From contig CAVNZM010000013.1 in the NCBI GenBank assembly GCA_963693365.1, forward strand, positions 4,402,001 through 4,466,000: a DNA stretch of 64,000 bases, given 5' to 3'. The number at the start of each line of letters is the position of its first letter. Within the stretch, counting starts at the first letter, position 1. Under the pieces are notes generated by a model. That model saw only the letters and a list, made by a program, of their open reading frames with translations. It was not told where the DNA came from and made no database searches. The DNA is from Amoebidium appalachense. Its lineage: Eukaryota > Ichthyosporea. The translations under genes were made by a program, and so were the position numbers. This document shows, in pieces, positions 1-12,852 of this stretch.

Positions 1-456
1 CCCCCCCCCCCCCCCCCCCTGGCCAAACCCTGTATACACTCTTCTCATCAGCAGGTCTCTAACCCACTCTGCAGAACGTTTTACGCATTTCTCCCCTCGG
101 AGAACTTGGTCGTTGGTGCGTTTTTGTCTGACATCTAACGACTCTGCAGGGTCCCCTGAGACTACTGACACTCTAACATTCCCTCCCCTCTCTTACTTCC
201 CCCCCCCCCCCTCCCCCTTTCCCTCCTCCTTCCCCTCCCATTTTCTCTGCACACCCAACAGGTCTTAACCAGATCTGCACATCGTTAGTCACAATCTTCT
301 CACATATATGAGAGAATGATCGTATTGGTACGATTTGTCTAATATCTGACGATTCTGCAGCATCCCTAAGACCCCCCTCCCCCTCCCCTCCCCCCCCTCC
401 CCCCCCCCCCCCCCCCCCCACCTTCTCTCTCTCTCTCTCCCTCTCCCTCTCTCCCC

Positions 457-543
<87 letters not shown>

Positions 544-548
544 TTCCT

Positions 549-583
<35 letters not shown>

Positions 584-644
584 GCGCCTGTTGTTTTGCT
601 TGTCATTTGTTGTTCTGGTTGATTACCTGTAATCTTCGCTTATT

Positions 645-679
<35 letters not shown>

Positions 680-1942
680 TGTGCGGGGTTGCACATACCG
701 GTGTCTACTTTTCTTCTTACTGTTTTTCTCTCCACACACTTCATCTGTCCACTTCTGCATACCCCCTTTCATAGCTATAGACACACTTCACACATTGCGT
801 TACGCGCACGCATGCACACACCGCTCTGTTGGCGACAGCTCCCTTGGAACCCATGCGGCATGTTACCCGCCGGCGTAACATAACTCGGACTATCGGTTTG
901 GCTTTTTTCAAGCCCAAAGCAATGGGTGATACCATATTTCCGGCTGACATCCGGGGGCATAGCTTTCCGTTCGAAGACGATAAAGTTCCGCCCTAGTAAG
1001 CGTGTTACTACCCTGCGGCGTGGGTCAAATCTCATATTTTCCCCTCTGATTACGAATTCTGTGGCCTTCGGGACTTAATTCTTTTCAGCTGGTGTAGTAT
1101 GTTAGCCAGGGAAGTATCGACTTAGGTATCGACGGGGGAGCTTCCTAGAAGCCCCGTCTCCTGAGTTCCTATCTATATTTTTCTTGCTTCTGCTTACTGC
1201 TGCAACTTTAACCCCCGGCCTTTCCCACTGCCCTTGCCTGCATAAGCAACCCTGCTCGTCTCTGATCAAGACGGGTGACCTACTCATGTTCAAGTGAAAC
1301 AGTATCTGAGTTGGGTTTCGTTAACGAGGGGAATAGGTCGAAACTCGGGTACTGTGGATGACGTGGGCCCCCCCTGAGGATGGGCTCTGCTTATTATGCA
1401 TACTCTTTATGTATGGCTTGCATTCTGCATCGTGTTATCCGTTTGTTCTTGTGTACTTCGTACTTTTTGACGCATTCAAAACCCCCCCCCCCTCTCCCCG
1501 CCCCAATCCCTATGGTGTCTTCTCCATACTTCCAACCCCCTAATGCATTATTCCCCCCCCCCCCCCCCCCCCCCCCCTCTTCCCGCGTGCACAGGGGTGA
1601 CTAGGCCTTTCCCTAAGGATTTGCTGTGCATAATATGCATACCCTTTATGTGTGGTTTGCACTCCACATTTTGTTTTTCCGTCATAAATGTCTACCCCGT
1701 ACCTTATGACGCATCCCCCCCCCCCCCCCCCCCCCCGGGCGCCTTTTTCTGGTGAGCCCTGTAACCTGCATGCGAGTTGTCACCTTTCTTTCCCATGCAT
1801 AGCCTAAAGAAAGAAGAGAAGGTATTGTACGTGTGTGAGTGCGAAGTGTCTGTAGGCGTGGGTGTGCGTGTGACGGTGATAGTTGCGGTGGTGGTTGTAG
1901 GCAATAACACTATGGGTGGCCTCTAATGGGGTTTCAACACAG
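1..1942. other. Repeat-rich stretch upstream of the PAS gene; no convincing exon
   Basis: The stretch holds poly-C runs (1-19, 402-419, 1550-1577, 1714-1736), a (CT)n tract near 421-538, poly-T 551-582 and (GT)n 645-675. Two diverged direct copies of one roughly 110-bp segment lie at about 50-175 and 258-372; both contain a TCTGCAG core followed by a short purine-pyrimidine block ending AAGAC or GAGAC. A copy of the poly-C-tailed dispersed element occupies 1232-1492 and a diverged relative 1592-1736. The 5' exons of the PAS gene may lie here or outside the window, but I could not identify them. Confidence 0.6.
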
Positions 1943-2358
1943 GAAATCATCAGTGAAATGGACTACGAAAGCCTCTGCCTGTCGGAGGAGGTGCGGGTCA
2001 GGCAGACGGAGGTATGCCATATGCCCAGTTATGATTACCCTAAGGCTTGTGTTTTCATTTCTTCTAGTGAATGTGTTGCATTTTCAGCATGCTGCGAGTT
2101 TATCATTGTTATGTGCAAACGTAGCGAATTGTCACTTAGGGAATCGCATCGTGGTTTGTCCAATCAAGTGTGAGGGAAGTGCCATCGTATTAACCTATTT
2201 GGTGGGTTTAAGGGAAGTGCCATCGTATTAACCTATTTGGTGGGTTGGGGAGTTATGTGTTCATCTTGGCACGAGCACTCGTGCGCATATGGACCCGTGC
2301 ACACGGGCTCACGCGATGCGTGCGCACACACACACAAACAAACACACGGGCGCGCGTG

Positions 2359-2426
<68 letters not shown>

Positions 2427-4010
2427 CTGCGGCACTTTATCGACACCATTGTTGTGCCTGCGTGTATTATGGACCGGTCTGCCATTATTTTTGAAGCCAA
2501 CACTGGGTTTTACGAAATGCTGAGAATGACGAAGAAGGAAGCCCGAAGTCGCTGCTACCTGCAGGTAACCCCTCCCCCCCCCCCTCCCTCCCCCCCCCTC
2601 CCTCACCACCACCACCACCATCACACCCACCCACCCACCCTACCACCACCATCCCCACTGCGGGCTTTTGATGGCACCCTCTGAGGAGCGACCGAGAAAG
2701 CCCACACATTGTGCAATTTGCTCACTTCAGTGAACTGTCTCCAATGGTTTGTTGTGTTTGATGGTGTCCTGTGTGCATGTGTCGTCGTGTGTATGTGGAT
2801 GTGTCCACGGCGGCTGATGGAACAATTGGACGGTTTAAAACTAGCAGGCCGGTCACATTGACATATGTAAATATAGCTACTTTGTACTCGATAATGCATC
2901 CCTCAAATCCGACAGAAAGCAATACATGCCTGATAGTTGACGCCTAAAAAGCATGTACCCTTGTTTCGATAGAAGCTGATGCATAATGTGTGCATGTGTG
3001 AAGTCGTGTTCTGAGGTTGGGGGTGTCATCTGTGTTGTGTACATATGTGTGATATACACATGCTGTAGCAACAGTAGCCCTTGCACCATGGCTACACACG
3101 CACACACACACAGAGAGAGCGAGACACACACACAAGCACAAGCCTTCACAGGAGCACACACCGTTGAACGCACGCACGACTCATGACGAAGGCGAAAGTA
3201 GAATAGAATGGCGGGAGGGGGAAGAAGTAAAGGAGGGGAAAGAAAGCAGAAGGACGGGGGGGGGGGGGGGGGGGGGAGGGGGGGGGAGGGGGGGGGGGAC
3301 GAGGAAAACGAGGCACAGAAGAATTAGAAAGGCACAAAGAAAAGAAGAAAAACGAGTGGCTGCATTTCCCCATCCACTTACCCTGTGCAGTAAGCCAATC
3401 CATATGCAATAATTTGACTGCTATGCCCCCACCTGTTTTGCTCCTTCCTTTAAATGACATACAAACTGAACATCCCCAGCTCATTCACCGTGACGAGCTT
3501 GTAAATTTTTATCGCATTGGGATGACAAGGGTGATGACTGCAAGTAAAACAAAGCAGCTTGTAAGTCTCCCCCTTACCCCACCACATTTGCGACACAGTC
3601 AAAACCAACCACACCCACATCTTTGCATCTCTTCCCAAGGTACCTAGCTAGTGTCTCTGCCGTGCAACCCGTGAGAAATTTTTGTAATGTTACTTTTTTT
3701 TCGTTTCGTTTAGTTTTTCTGAAACCTCGATGTATTGCTATCCCAATATTGTAGCCGCCTATTAGGGGAATTTCAAACCGCAGTGGTCAATCTTTGCTGG
3801 GGGTACTGACGCTTTGGGAGCGGCGGCGGTGGCGGTGGGAGGGGGGGAAGGGGGGGGTAGGGGGAGGGGGGAGGGGGCAACTTGAATCATGGCACTGGGC
3901 TAAGGTTATGTGAGCACCGTGTACATGAAGATACCTTGCATGCAAGTGTGTACTCTATGTACTAATCGTGCGCGCGCACACACATGCATGCACGCACGAG
4001 CGTGCGTGTA

Positions 4011-4045
<35 letters not shown>

Positions 4046-4107
4046 CGACAGACACAAACACACACACACACACACACGAACCGTGACGCGCACACACACA
4101 CACACAG

Positions 4108-4193
<86 letters not shown>

Positions 4194-6602
4194 GCACCCA
4201 GACACACACACACACACATTGATGCTTACGCATTCCTCCTTCAATTCTGCTCCACAGACTAGTAGTCGGGTGTAGGGAAGTCAGGGTAAATCATCCCTGG
4301 CTGGGTCATCTGATCAAACCAACGGCTATTATTCTGTAGCCTGAGTTGCAGAATTTTTGATGGTCGAAATCACGGGCTAAAATTAGAGCGCTCATCACGT
4401 TATTGACTTATTGCTTGATTTCTCAAATCAAGTTTTGCCGATGGAAGTTCTAATCTCTATAGGTATTCCTTCTGTTTCATAAGCTGGCATACAATTTTGT
4501 TTATCGATTGAAGTCTGCGTCTTAAAATAGTGTGTGGCCACCTTGCTTTTCTTACCATGGGAACCATCATTTCAATTTCTTTGTCCAGGATCGGTTGACT
4601 ATTGCATAACGGTACAGTAAGGGAGAGCAAGTGGTGTGAAAACCATGGCACGTGCTGCATGACCTATGTCGCTGACGTCTCTGACACCCCCTCCCAGATC
4701 ATGGACGTAACCCTCCGCCGGGTGTCTGACAATCAGCCAATCAAATGTCGAGTAGCCCTCAACATCCACAGGGATGTGTTTGGATTGCCTGTGGTCATAT
4801 CGGCAGTCCACATCCCGTATCCAAACGTGTCAATCCCTTCCTTTCCGGACCTTACAATCATGTGATCAGAACGACATAAATATATGCACCATGATATCTT
4901 TATTACCATATCTCGTCCACTCACGAGCACCGTGACACACGCCCCTCACAGACACGCGCGCGCGCTCGCAAGCACGCACATATACATACACACGCGCCCA
5001 CACGCACGCGCGCGCGCACCCGCGTGCACATGCACGCACACACACACACACATGCGCGCGCACACACACACCGCGCGCGCGCCCGCACGCCATGGCACTG
5101 ACACTGACACATCTCATATCTCATCCATCGGTACTTGGATGATGTTGGTTGGCAAAGACATTTACTTCATCGACTGAATGTTTCGCTGGCCATGGGGGCG
5201 ACTCCCTGTGCAACGGGTGAATATGATCATGAGATTATCTGCTGGTTTCAGAAAATTGCCCTGCCTCAGATTAGCATTAGTTTTGTCTGTCGAATGCGGG
5301 TGTAACACAGGGATCGGTATACTTTCGGCGAGCCGATAACCTGAAGTATTTTGTTACATATGCTAGGTGACATATGATGACATGACGAAATGAGTTACAG
5401 CCGGGCGTATGCGATAACCTGATAGTATTTAAATATCGTAGAATTCATTATGATGAGCGAAGATTGGTTCAAAAGTCATCAGATGCATCATGTCAGACTT
5501 TATGGTATCATCTTTGACTGTAACATACCCATGTTGTTGTACAAAGGTGTTTATAGTGGCACTGGCATGGCAGCAGCAACATATCATGGAAAGGACCCTT
5601 CTTTGTAAACTGTTAATGCGAAATGTGTGTACATGTGTACCTACATTTTGGCAAACATTGGTTTAATTTTTTAAATGCATATTGTTGAAATACAATCATA
5701 ATACTAGGATCGTTAGTTGCCCCCCCCCCCCCCCCCCCCCCCCCTCCCTGCACGCTAGCAACAAATCAAGCCTTGCGACATGCAAAGGACATGACATGCA
5801 TGCAGGAACATAGTGTCATGCACACGCTGACTTGAAGGTGAGCTGGATTGATCCAAATCATAAGGGCCAACAAATTGCTTGCTCCGAAATTACAGTCAAT
5901 GGTGACAAACCTGACATTGTAAGTTGTCTGAACTTAAAGAGGACTTCCGTTGACCAATGATTGTCCTTACAACTAAGTTAAACTCAAATCATGAAAATTT
6001 CATGATAAGTTTTGTCGGTGGGTGGCAGTGTATGTGGGTAGGGCAGGGTGTTCGTGGTGGTGGTGGTGTGTGTGTGTTTGGAGAGGGGGGGGGGGGGGGG
6101 GGGGGGGGAGGGGGGGGGGGGTAATCATCTTGGGTACTCTGAGTCAGCTGGTGTGAGCATGACCTTCACTTTGAGGAGGTTGCAATCTCTGTCCCGTATA
6201 GCTGTATGGAGCTGGCCCCAGGTAAAAAGGTGTGGTAGTGTGGAAACCAACCTGCAAAATAGTACAGTAATACACATACATGCATCCTCTTGTTGTAGTT
6301 CTGACGTCTCTAACACCCCCTCCCAGATCTTGGACGTAACCCTCCGCCGGATGTCTGACAATCAACCAATTAAGTCTCGAGTTGCGTTCGTCGTCCACAG
6401 GGATGTCTTCGGTTTGCCTGTTGTCTATACAGCGGTGCACATGCGCATGCCCTATCCGAACGTGTCGATCCCGTCATTCCCGGATCTTGCAATTATGTAC
6501 GCGAAAGTCCAATTTTTTTTCCTTATTATATCGGCTCTCTGTACTGCAGAAAATTTCCTTCTTTCTTTTTTCATTCGGATTTTTTTTGATGTAATCAACT
6601 AG
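1943..6602 (+). CDS. PAS-domain protein, ERT1/AcuK-like (partial, 5' end not found), with alternative terminal exons
   Basis: Exons, all joining in phase 0: 1943-2011, 2424-2564, 3480-3560, then either 4698-4865 or 6327-6602. Exon 2424-2564 encodes a PAS core (FIDTIV, then ACIMDRS, then [10 protein letters not shown]). The next exon supplies [12 protein letters not shown]. The terminal exon supplies VTLRR...DNQPIK and the hallmark [10 protein letters not shown]. The order of these blocks matches the PAS domain of fungal ERT1/RDS2/AcuK regulators of gluconeogenesis, in which an RRD(I/V)FD(I/L)P motif closes the domain. No Zn2Cys6 cluster is visible, so a transcription-factor role is unproven. 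The terminal exon is duplicated: the first copy ends in TGA after 55 codons, while the second is two residues longer in the shared block and stays open to 6602. Acceptors of both copies sit in the same CCCTCCCAG context. The start codon was not found, and the end after the second copy is uncertain. Confidence 0.6.
2174..2246. repeat. Two direct copies of a 35-bp segment in a PAS-gene intron
   Basis: An identical 35-bp segment beginning GGGAAGTGCC occurs at 2174-2208 and again at 2212-2246 (period 38), just before the CA tract that leads into the PAS core exon. Confidence 0.85.
4020..4219. repeat. (CA)n microsatellite in PAS-gene intron
   Basis: Almost pure CA dinucleotides with a few interruptions (CGAACCGTGACG near 4078-4090), between PAS exons 3480-3560 and 4698-4865. 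Translated frames across it are only His-Thr or Val-Cys repeats. Confidence 0.95.
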
Positions 6603-6661
6603 CAACGAAATCTGGCGTTGCAGGTAGCGCTTTGAATCAATTATAAAGCGAACAGATATTG

Positions 6662-6752
<91 letters not shown>

Positions 6753-6964
6753 GGGGGGGGCGGGAGGGAGGGAGGGGGGACGGGTCTTACAAGCTGCTTA
6801 GTTTTGTTTGTCCTTTGCAGTTCTGTAGTCACGAGGCAAAAGAAACTCATAACCTCGCTGTGGCAAAAAAACTTTTGTGATGGGACCCGGTATGTTACTT
6901 AGATGGAAAGCAAAAAGGAAAAACAGGCAGGGGCTGGCACACCCTTACGGTCGGATGGGAAGCA

Positions 6965-7009
<45 letters not shown>
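6603..7009. other. Simple sequence downstream of the PAS gene
   Basis: Contains (GT)n 6663-6750 running into poly-G 6750-6760, and a 40-nt poly-C ending near 7007. No exon seen. Confidence 0.7.
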
Positions 7010-7010
<1 letters not shown>

Positions 7011-7510
7011 TATTTGTCTGACGCAATTTCATCCATGCACCATGCGCCATCATGCATGCTCATCATTTGCAATTGAACAACAGAAACGTGACTGTGACAC
7101 ATGATAGTATGGCAATTCAGACACACATGCCATGGAAGGCACATGCGCGTGTGCAGATTTGTGCCAGAGAATTTGGGAGCTCTCCAAATCACTGACACAC
7201 ACACACACAACACACACACATGCACACAAATGCACACACAGGCAAACCCGCACTGAGACACACATGCACAGTGACACCCACACGTGTACACGCACCCTCT
7301 TCAGAATCCCTAACACACACGTGAAATGCCATGTAATCCTGCACATGCTAAGCGCATTATGTCCACACAGCTTGCACATGCCAGCACGACGTTTACCCGC
7401 CTGGTAGTGTCACTGCCAGGCCACTATAGTGATTAGCACCGGCCCGGGTTCGCATGCCCACCCACCTTAGGCTTTTTTGATTTCGAAACGGGGAGGGGGG
7501 TCGTAGTAAA

Positions 7511-7552
<42 letters not shown>

Positions 7553-8660
7553 CCACCACCCCTCCGCTGGCTGGGTAAGGGGAGAGGGGGGGACCCACCA
7601 CCACTCAGGGGGGTGGGGGGTGGGGAGGAGGGGGGAGGAGGGGGCTACCCAAATATTACTAATATATACTAGTATGTATATTGGATACCAACTTGAAAAC
7701 ATATTGGCATGGCACATAGTATATCCACCAATTGTAATCAATTATCAGGCCCTGGGTCAAATTGGACCTGCTTACTAGCTAGGCATCCCCCTCCCCCCCC
7801 TCCCCCTCCCCCCCCCCCCCCCCCCACCCTCCCCCCTCCCTCCCTCCCCTTTCTACGCCCCTCTTAAGATCTCATACCGAGACCGGAATGACTGGTTACT
7901 CATGACCACTGATTTTCTCGACAATATACAGTAAAGCACCTTTGCACACGCAGGCACACACACGTGCGTGCACGCTTTCCAATACGCTCATGATCACAGA
8001 CTGCCGTAGGGCAATATGCAATTCTCTGTGGTGGCACATAATGATGCGCGCGCGCACACGTGGCACACATTCCGAATTCCTTTTTTCATCTCTAACTGCT
8101 TCCCCTTAATACCCCCCCCTCCCCCCTTCCCCCACCACCACCAACATCACACCACCACCACCACCACCGCGCCCTCTTCAAGTTTTCGCTCTTTATCTAT
8201 CCCCCCCCCCCCCCCCCCCCCCCCCCTGGTTATTTGTCTGGCGCAATTGCATCCATGCATCATGCGCCATCATGCATGCTGATCATTTGCAATTGAACAA
8301 CAGAAACACACACACGCACATATTATGGCAATTCAGACAGACGCGTGCAGATTTGTGCCAGAGAATTTGGGAGCTATCTCAATCACTAACACGCACACAC
8401 ACAACTTGAGACACACGCACACATGTGCACACAAACGCCGCGACACACAGGCAAACATGCACTGAGACACACATGCACAGTGACACCCACACGTGCGCAC
8501 ACACCGGGCCCTCTTCTCTAGCACACACGTGAAATGCCATGTAATTTTTGCACATGCTAAGCGCATTGCGTCGTGACACAGCTTTGCACGTGTGGCACGA
8601 CGTTTACTTGCACACTGTCCAGGCCACCACAGTGATTAGGAGTGCCGAATGCCCGCCCAC
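7010..8660. repeat. Duplicated ~440-bp segment with tRNA/SINE-like right end (two copies)
   Basis: Copy 1 is about 7010-7460 and copy 2 about 8227-8660. Both start just after a poly-C tract with GGTTATTTGTCTG, continue through a region containing CATGCGCCATCATGCATGC and GAATTTGGGAGCT, and end at GTGATTAG plus a CCCACCTTA block. In copy 1 the right end, 7403-7460, reads like a tRNA-derived SINE head: TAGTGATTAGCACC resembles an A box and GGGTTCGCATGCCC a B box. Copy 2 has lost the B-box part. Orientation on + is inferred from the box order. Confidence 0.65.
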
Positions 8661-8963
8661 CTTAAAGACACATACACACACGGTCCCACGTCTACACCGC
8701 AAAAAATTGCAGACGCACACTCCCAGTGACATGTTGTGCATAATAGATTTGCCTTAACTTTGTCAAAATTCGAAGTGCTGGTTAAAACGAAGGGAAGAAG
8801 ACTTGGTACAAACTTAATGTTGGTGATCGTGGTTGATGAGAGGGGGGAGGGGAGGGGGCGGGGGGAGGGGGGGGGGGGGGGGGAGGGGGGAGGAGGCGAG
8901 CGTCCCAGAACTTGAGAGGGTACGCAGCCGCGGCCGGCGCGGAGGGGCCCTTTAGATTCCCCG

Positions 8964-9000
<37 letters not shown>

Positions 9001-9042
9001 GAACCCACCACCCCACCAAAGAGGTGGGTCCGCCCTCCCCCC

Positions 9043-9092
<50 letters not shown>

Positions 9093-9500
9093 GGGGGGCA
9101 CCACCCCGGTGGTCAGCTTAGGGAGGGGGGGGACCCACCACCAGGGGGGACCTCAATACTTACTACTGCCCACCCCCCCATTTCAAATTCAAAAATGCCT
9201 TACGGACACATACACACACGGTCCCACGTCTACATACACCGCACAACATATTGCAGACGCACACTCCCAGTGACATGTTGTGCATGATAGATTTTCCCTA
9301 ACTTTGTCAATTCGAAGTGCTGGTTAAAACGAAGCTAGGGAAGAAGATCTAGTACAAACTTAATGTTGGTGATCGTGGTGGATGAGAGGGGGGGAGGGGG
9401 GGGGAGGGGGGGGGGGGGGGGGGGGGGACCCACCACCAGGGGGGACCTCAATACTTACTACTGCCCACCCCCCCATTTCAAATTCAATAATGCCTAATGT
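8661..9500. repeat. Second local duplication (about 170 bp plus a 70-bp flank) with long poly-G
   Basis: A segment with CACACACGGTCCCACGTCTAC and CCCAGTGACATGTTGTGCAT occurs at about 8665-8840 and again at 9200-9375. A second segment, with GGGACCTCAATACTTACTAC, occurs at about 9128-9195 and 9425-9495. Poly-G tracts (8965-8999, about 9044-9090, 9405-9427) lie between. No coding exon recognised. Confidence 0.75.
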
Positions 9501-10480
9501 GTTTCTCAAGCCAATCAATACATCTAATAAACGGGTTATAACATAGTCATATGTGTTTAGTATAAAATCAAGGATGTTGTAATTTTCAGGCAAGCCATCT
9601 TTCTGGGTGTCTGTTGTGAATGTGTCGTGTCACAGTGTGTGCTGCGGTATTATGTGGTCTATCAAAATACATTTGGCAATACATGACCGTTTAAACTGGT
9701 GTATATACGTATACGTGTGTGTGTTGTTTGGGCGTGCAAACGATGCCACGTGCACCTTATACTTATTAGATCTCCACTGTATGGCACGTGTACAGTAAAA
9801 TCGTGGTAAGTCGTCAATAATACCGTCAGCTAGAGAAAGTCCAATTCTACAGGAAGGTAATATGTATTTACGTGTTACACATTTGCGACGGTGCCATTTT
9901 TGGCAATATGATTTAGGCAGTCATTGATCAATGATAAAAAACGAAATTTCTAAAAAAGATCAGGCTTAGTTTTTCAAGGTGTCTGCTTCGGGTCTAGTGT
10001 CGTTTGGTATCTTTTTCCATTTGTTATATTGTGTAATTATTTTGTGATTATTATGTACCTGTCTAATAAGTAAGTGGCAGTCCAAAGTCACACGCACACT
10101 TTTGCGGGGTTTATATGATTTGTGCCCGGGGAAGAAGCTTGAGAGAGAGAGGGAATGAAAGAGGGGAGAGGTGGGGAGGGGCTAGGTCGGATAGAGAAGC
10201 GAGGGTGGGAGGGCAAATAATTCTTTAAGCGGCTTATGTGCTTATTGAATTTCAGCGCGAGATGGGATACTCTCAGCAGCTATTGGGACCAGACCATATA
10301 TCGAGCTCGAGCTCGTTACAGGCCCAGGTTTACAACAGTTTTTAGATATCATTAAATAAAGAGGCAACTTCTACTTCAAGGAAATTTGCCAATATATTTA
10401 GATAAGGAGCTGATAAATAGATAAACAAAATGTATACTGTAAAAGCGAGTGTATCGTAATACTACTGTATCATAGTATAC
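9500..10480. other. AT-richer unique sequence, no gene recognised
   Basis: This is one of the few stretches without strong simple repeats. Open frames are short and none carries a recognisable domain or well-placed splice sites. Confidence 0.5.
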
Positions 10481-10497
10481 GGTATTCATCCGAGCCC

Positions 10498-10592
10498 ATA
10501 TAAATACTCTGTAATTGCCTCTGTTACGTCACACCGGCCCGTCGGAGACTCGCTCTGGGGAAAATGGCGCGAAGATTTTTGGACCACCAGTG
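10498..10592 (+). promoter_or_regulatory. Possible promoter and tiny first exon
   Basis: A TATA-like ATATAAATA (about 10498-10506) lies about 65 nt before ATG at 10564. That ATG opens MARRFLDHQ, after which a GTGAAT donor-like motif overlaps the TGA stop. Several other genes in this window have very short first exons, so this could be one, but I could not connect it to downstream exons. Confidence 0.2.
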
Positions 10593-10869
10593 AATATCAC
10601 GAGACATGATATAAAACCAATCAAGTCATTTCTGCCTTTCTACATACTAAAGTGGACAACACACTCGCCATTTCCCTGTAACTAAAGCACTGTATATGAG
10701 CCTTTAGTTTATTGTAATATATTCGCTAAAATAACTTACAAGTATTTTTGGGTGTGGCTTTCTGGTGTTATAACCGTGTAGAGGACCTCACAATCCTATA
10801 GACATCATCAGTGATTTCGTAAAGCTTTTTTTGGACCCGCTGCTGGCCACTCTTTTTCGCCGGTCCATA

Positions 10870-12660
10870 AGTCAACCAATCACATCGCGCCTTGCTCTTC
10901 AACAACAAGAAACAGCACACTGTTTCTTTCAAGGCCTCCTTATCACCCGGGCCTGGAAACTGAGGAGTGCGAATCGGAACGCAAAAATGGAACCGGCCGG
11001 GTTTGAGATGATGCGATCGAATGACTGAGTCATATCCAGCGAGAAGAGCTCCGATCGAGACGCGGTCGCTGCAAAGAAGGATGAAGGATGCCACATTGCG
11101 TGCACGCATGCGCATGCGGCCAGAGCGGGTGTGGTTGTGTTTCATCCCAGGGTGGGGTGGGTGGAGGTGGGGTAGTCGGTTTGACCATTTTGTTGGGGCC
11201 TTATTCCGTTTTCGCATCGGTAGCGGCCCCGTGAGATCCATCAACCAACGACTGAGCCTGCCTACCGTAGTAATTATTAGTCATGATTAGCAGAACTGTT
11301 TGGCAAGGGGGCGGGGGGTGTGGAAGGGTGCAGCTGAGCACCAGAGGCTTCGGCTGCCATGCCGGCACACACATACTTCGTATACAAATACACGTGCATA
11401 TGCTCTCATTTTTCAGTACCTATTGAGTAAAGCGCCAGCGAGGGAGAGATTGTGAAACGACACATGCCCACGCCGGACACGCACTATCTTCGAATTCAGG
11501 CAGACACAAACGCAGTGAGCTCGCACGCGCGCACACACAAACTACACTACAACGACAACACCCAAACACGTACGCATAGTAGTTCAAGTAGCACATACAC
11601 ACGCACACACGTCTGCCGCCTGCACACGTAGCATGCAGACACGCCCGCATACACTGTGAGTCAGACACACAAACACATACCATCGCCGCGCACAGACATA
11701 CATACCATGTCCGAGCACGAATAAGTTTTTTCTGGAATAATATTGAAGTTTGCTCATCACGAATGTGTGAAGAAAAGGTTGGTAAGTGAGGACGGAGAGA
11801 CAAAAAGATAACGGTTTTGGAAGAGGGGACCCATGACCGTCCATGAGATGGGGCTCGTGAACAGCGAACCACACGCTTAGCTGGAAAAGGTAAGAACGGG
11901 GAGACACACTAACCAAGCACCCTGACACCCTTCCCCCTGATCATGTGGAGGGGGGGAGGTGAGTCAGATGTTCAGTTTCTTCCCGCTGCCACCCCTCCCC
12001 TCCCCCCTTTGCAATGATGGTTTTATCTTAACGTGTCTAACCCGCCACCCGCTTTACGTGTGTTTGTTGAAAAGAGGTTCAAACCACTTGTACACGAGCA
12101 CATCGTTCTTGCCCGTCCGGGCTCTGAGGCGAAGTTGGGCTGGCAGCCGCAAACAGACTTGAGTGAGCTGACATTTCTACCACTCGCGTTCGAGACTCAA
12201 AAAACCTACACAAAGAAATGAGTTTATGGATTACAAATGTGATTGGGGTCTCTGTCATAAAAATAAAAGCATTAACACTCAAGCTTTCACAGGAATGCGC
12301 CATCGGCATATACACCAACGAAACGTTAACACGAAAGTCAACGAAACACAAAAGTAAAACATATAAAACAGCCGAACTTCAGGCGAAGCGACGAATGGGC
12401 TAATATTCCCGCCAAACCCGGCTTGTTACTATTTGTGGAACAGGCCTCTGATTTCTGATGCTATTTTCGGATCCGGAACAGGCCGGGTGCAGACATCATT
12501 TCGGGTCAGGCCGGTGTAGGCCTGACGGGTCAGGCCGGTGTAGGCCTGACCCGGATTTCAGCTTCAGATCGTGACGTTTCCGTTTCCAGGCCCGGGTGAT
12601 AAGGAGGCCTTGGGTGCATATGTCACTAGCTGCATTTGATTGGCTGCGCTGGAAAACGCA
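10870..12660. repeat. Inverted pair of a ~100-bp repeat and a palindromic tandem repeat upstream of the caprin-like gene
   Basis: The block AGGCCTCCTTATCACCCGGG occurs on + near 10938 and on the minus strand near 12605. Both copies carry a CCAAT sequence on the same relative side, about 60 nt away. At about 12502-12553 a 26-bp unit (GGGTCAGGCCGGTGTAGGCC...) is repeated twice in tandem; each unit contains the palindromic pair GTCAGGCC and GGCCTGAC. The right copy is about 250 nt from the caprin-like start codon and may form part of its promoter. Confidence 0.6.
12033..12267 (+). other. Possible orphan terminal exon with polyadenylation signal
   Basis: A frame open through 12033-12218 (VEKRFKPLVHEH, LARPGSEAKLGW) ends at TGA 12219-12221 and is followed 40 nt later by AATAAA (12262-12267). 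Codon use looks less repetitive than its surroundings, but I recognise no family and no upstream exon, so this may be chance. Confidence 0.2.
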
Positions 12661-12852
12661 GTAGGCCGTTGAGTGTGGCGGGCCCCCGGCAGTTTCCACG
12701 CAATAAAAAGTGTGTAAACCCTTCTTTCCGCTCAGAGCGAAAACTTCCGTTTTCTTTTTTCCTCGACACAGGACTAAGATTTTGTAGTATTCACAAGATA
12801 CCCTTGCTAGCTTATCACCACATAGAGAGTTGGTAGGGTTAGTTTGGCAAAG

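Noticed and set aside
10768-11244. 158-codon minus-strand frame
   Set aside because: No recognisable domain; part of it is the inverted repeat shared with 12560-12660, so probably chance in repeat-derived sequence.
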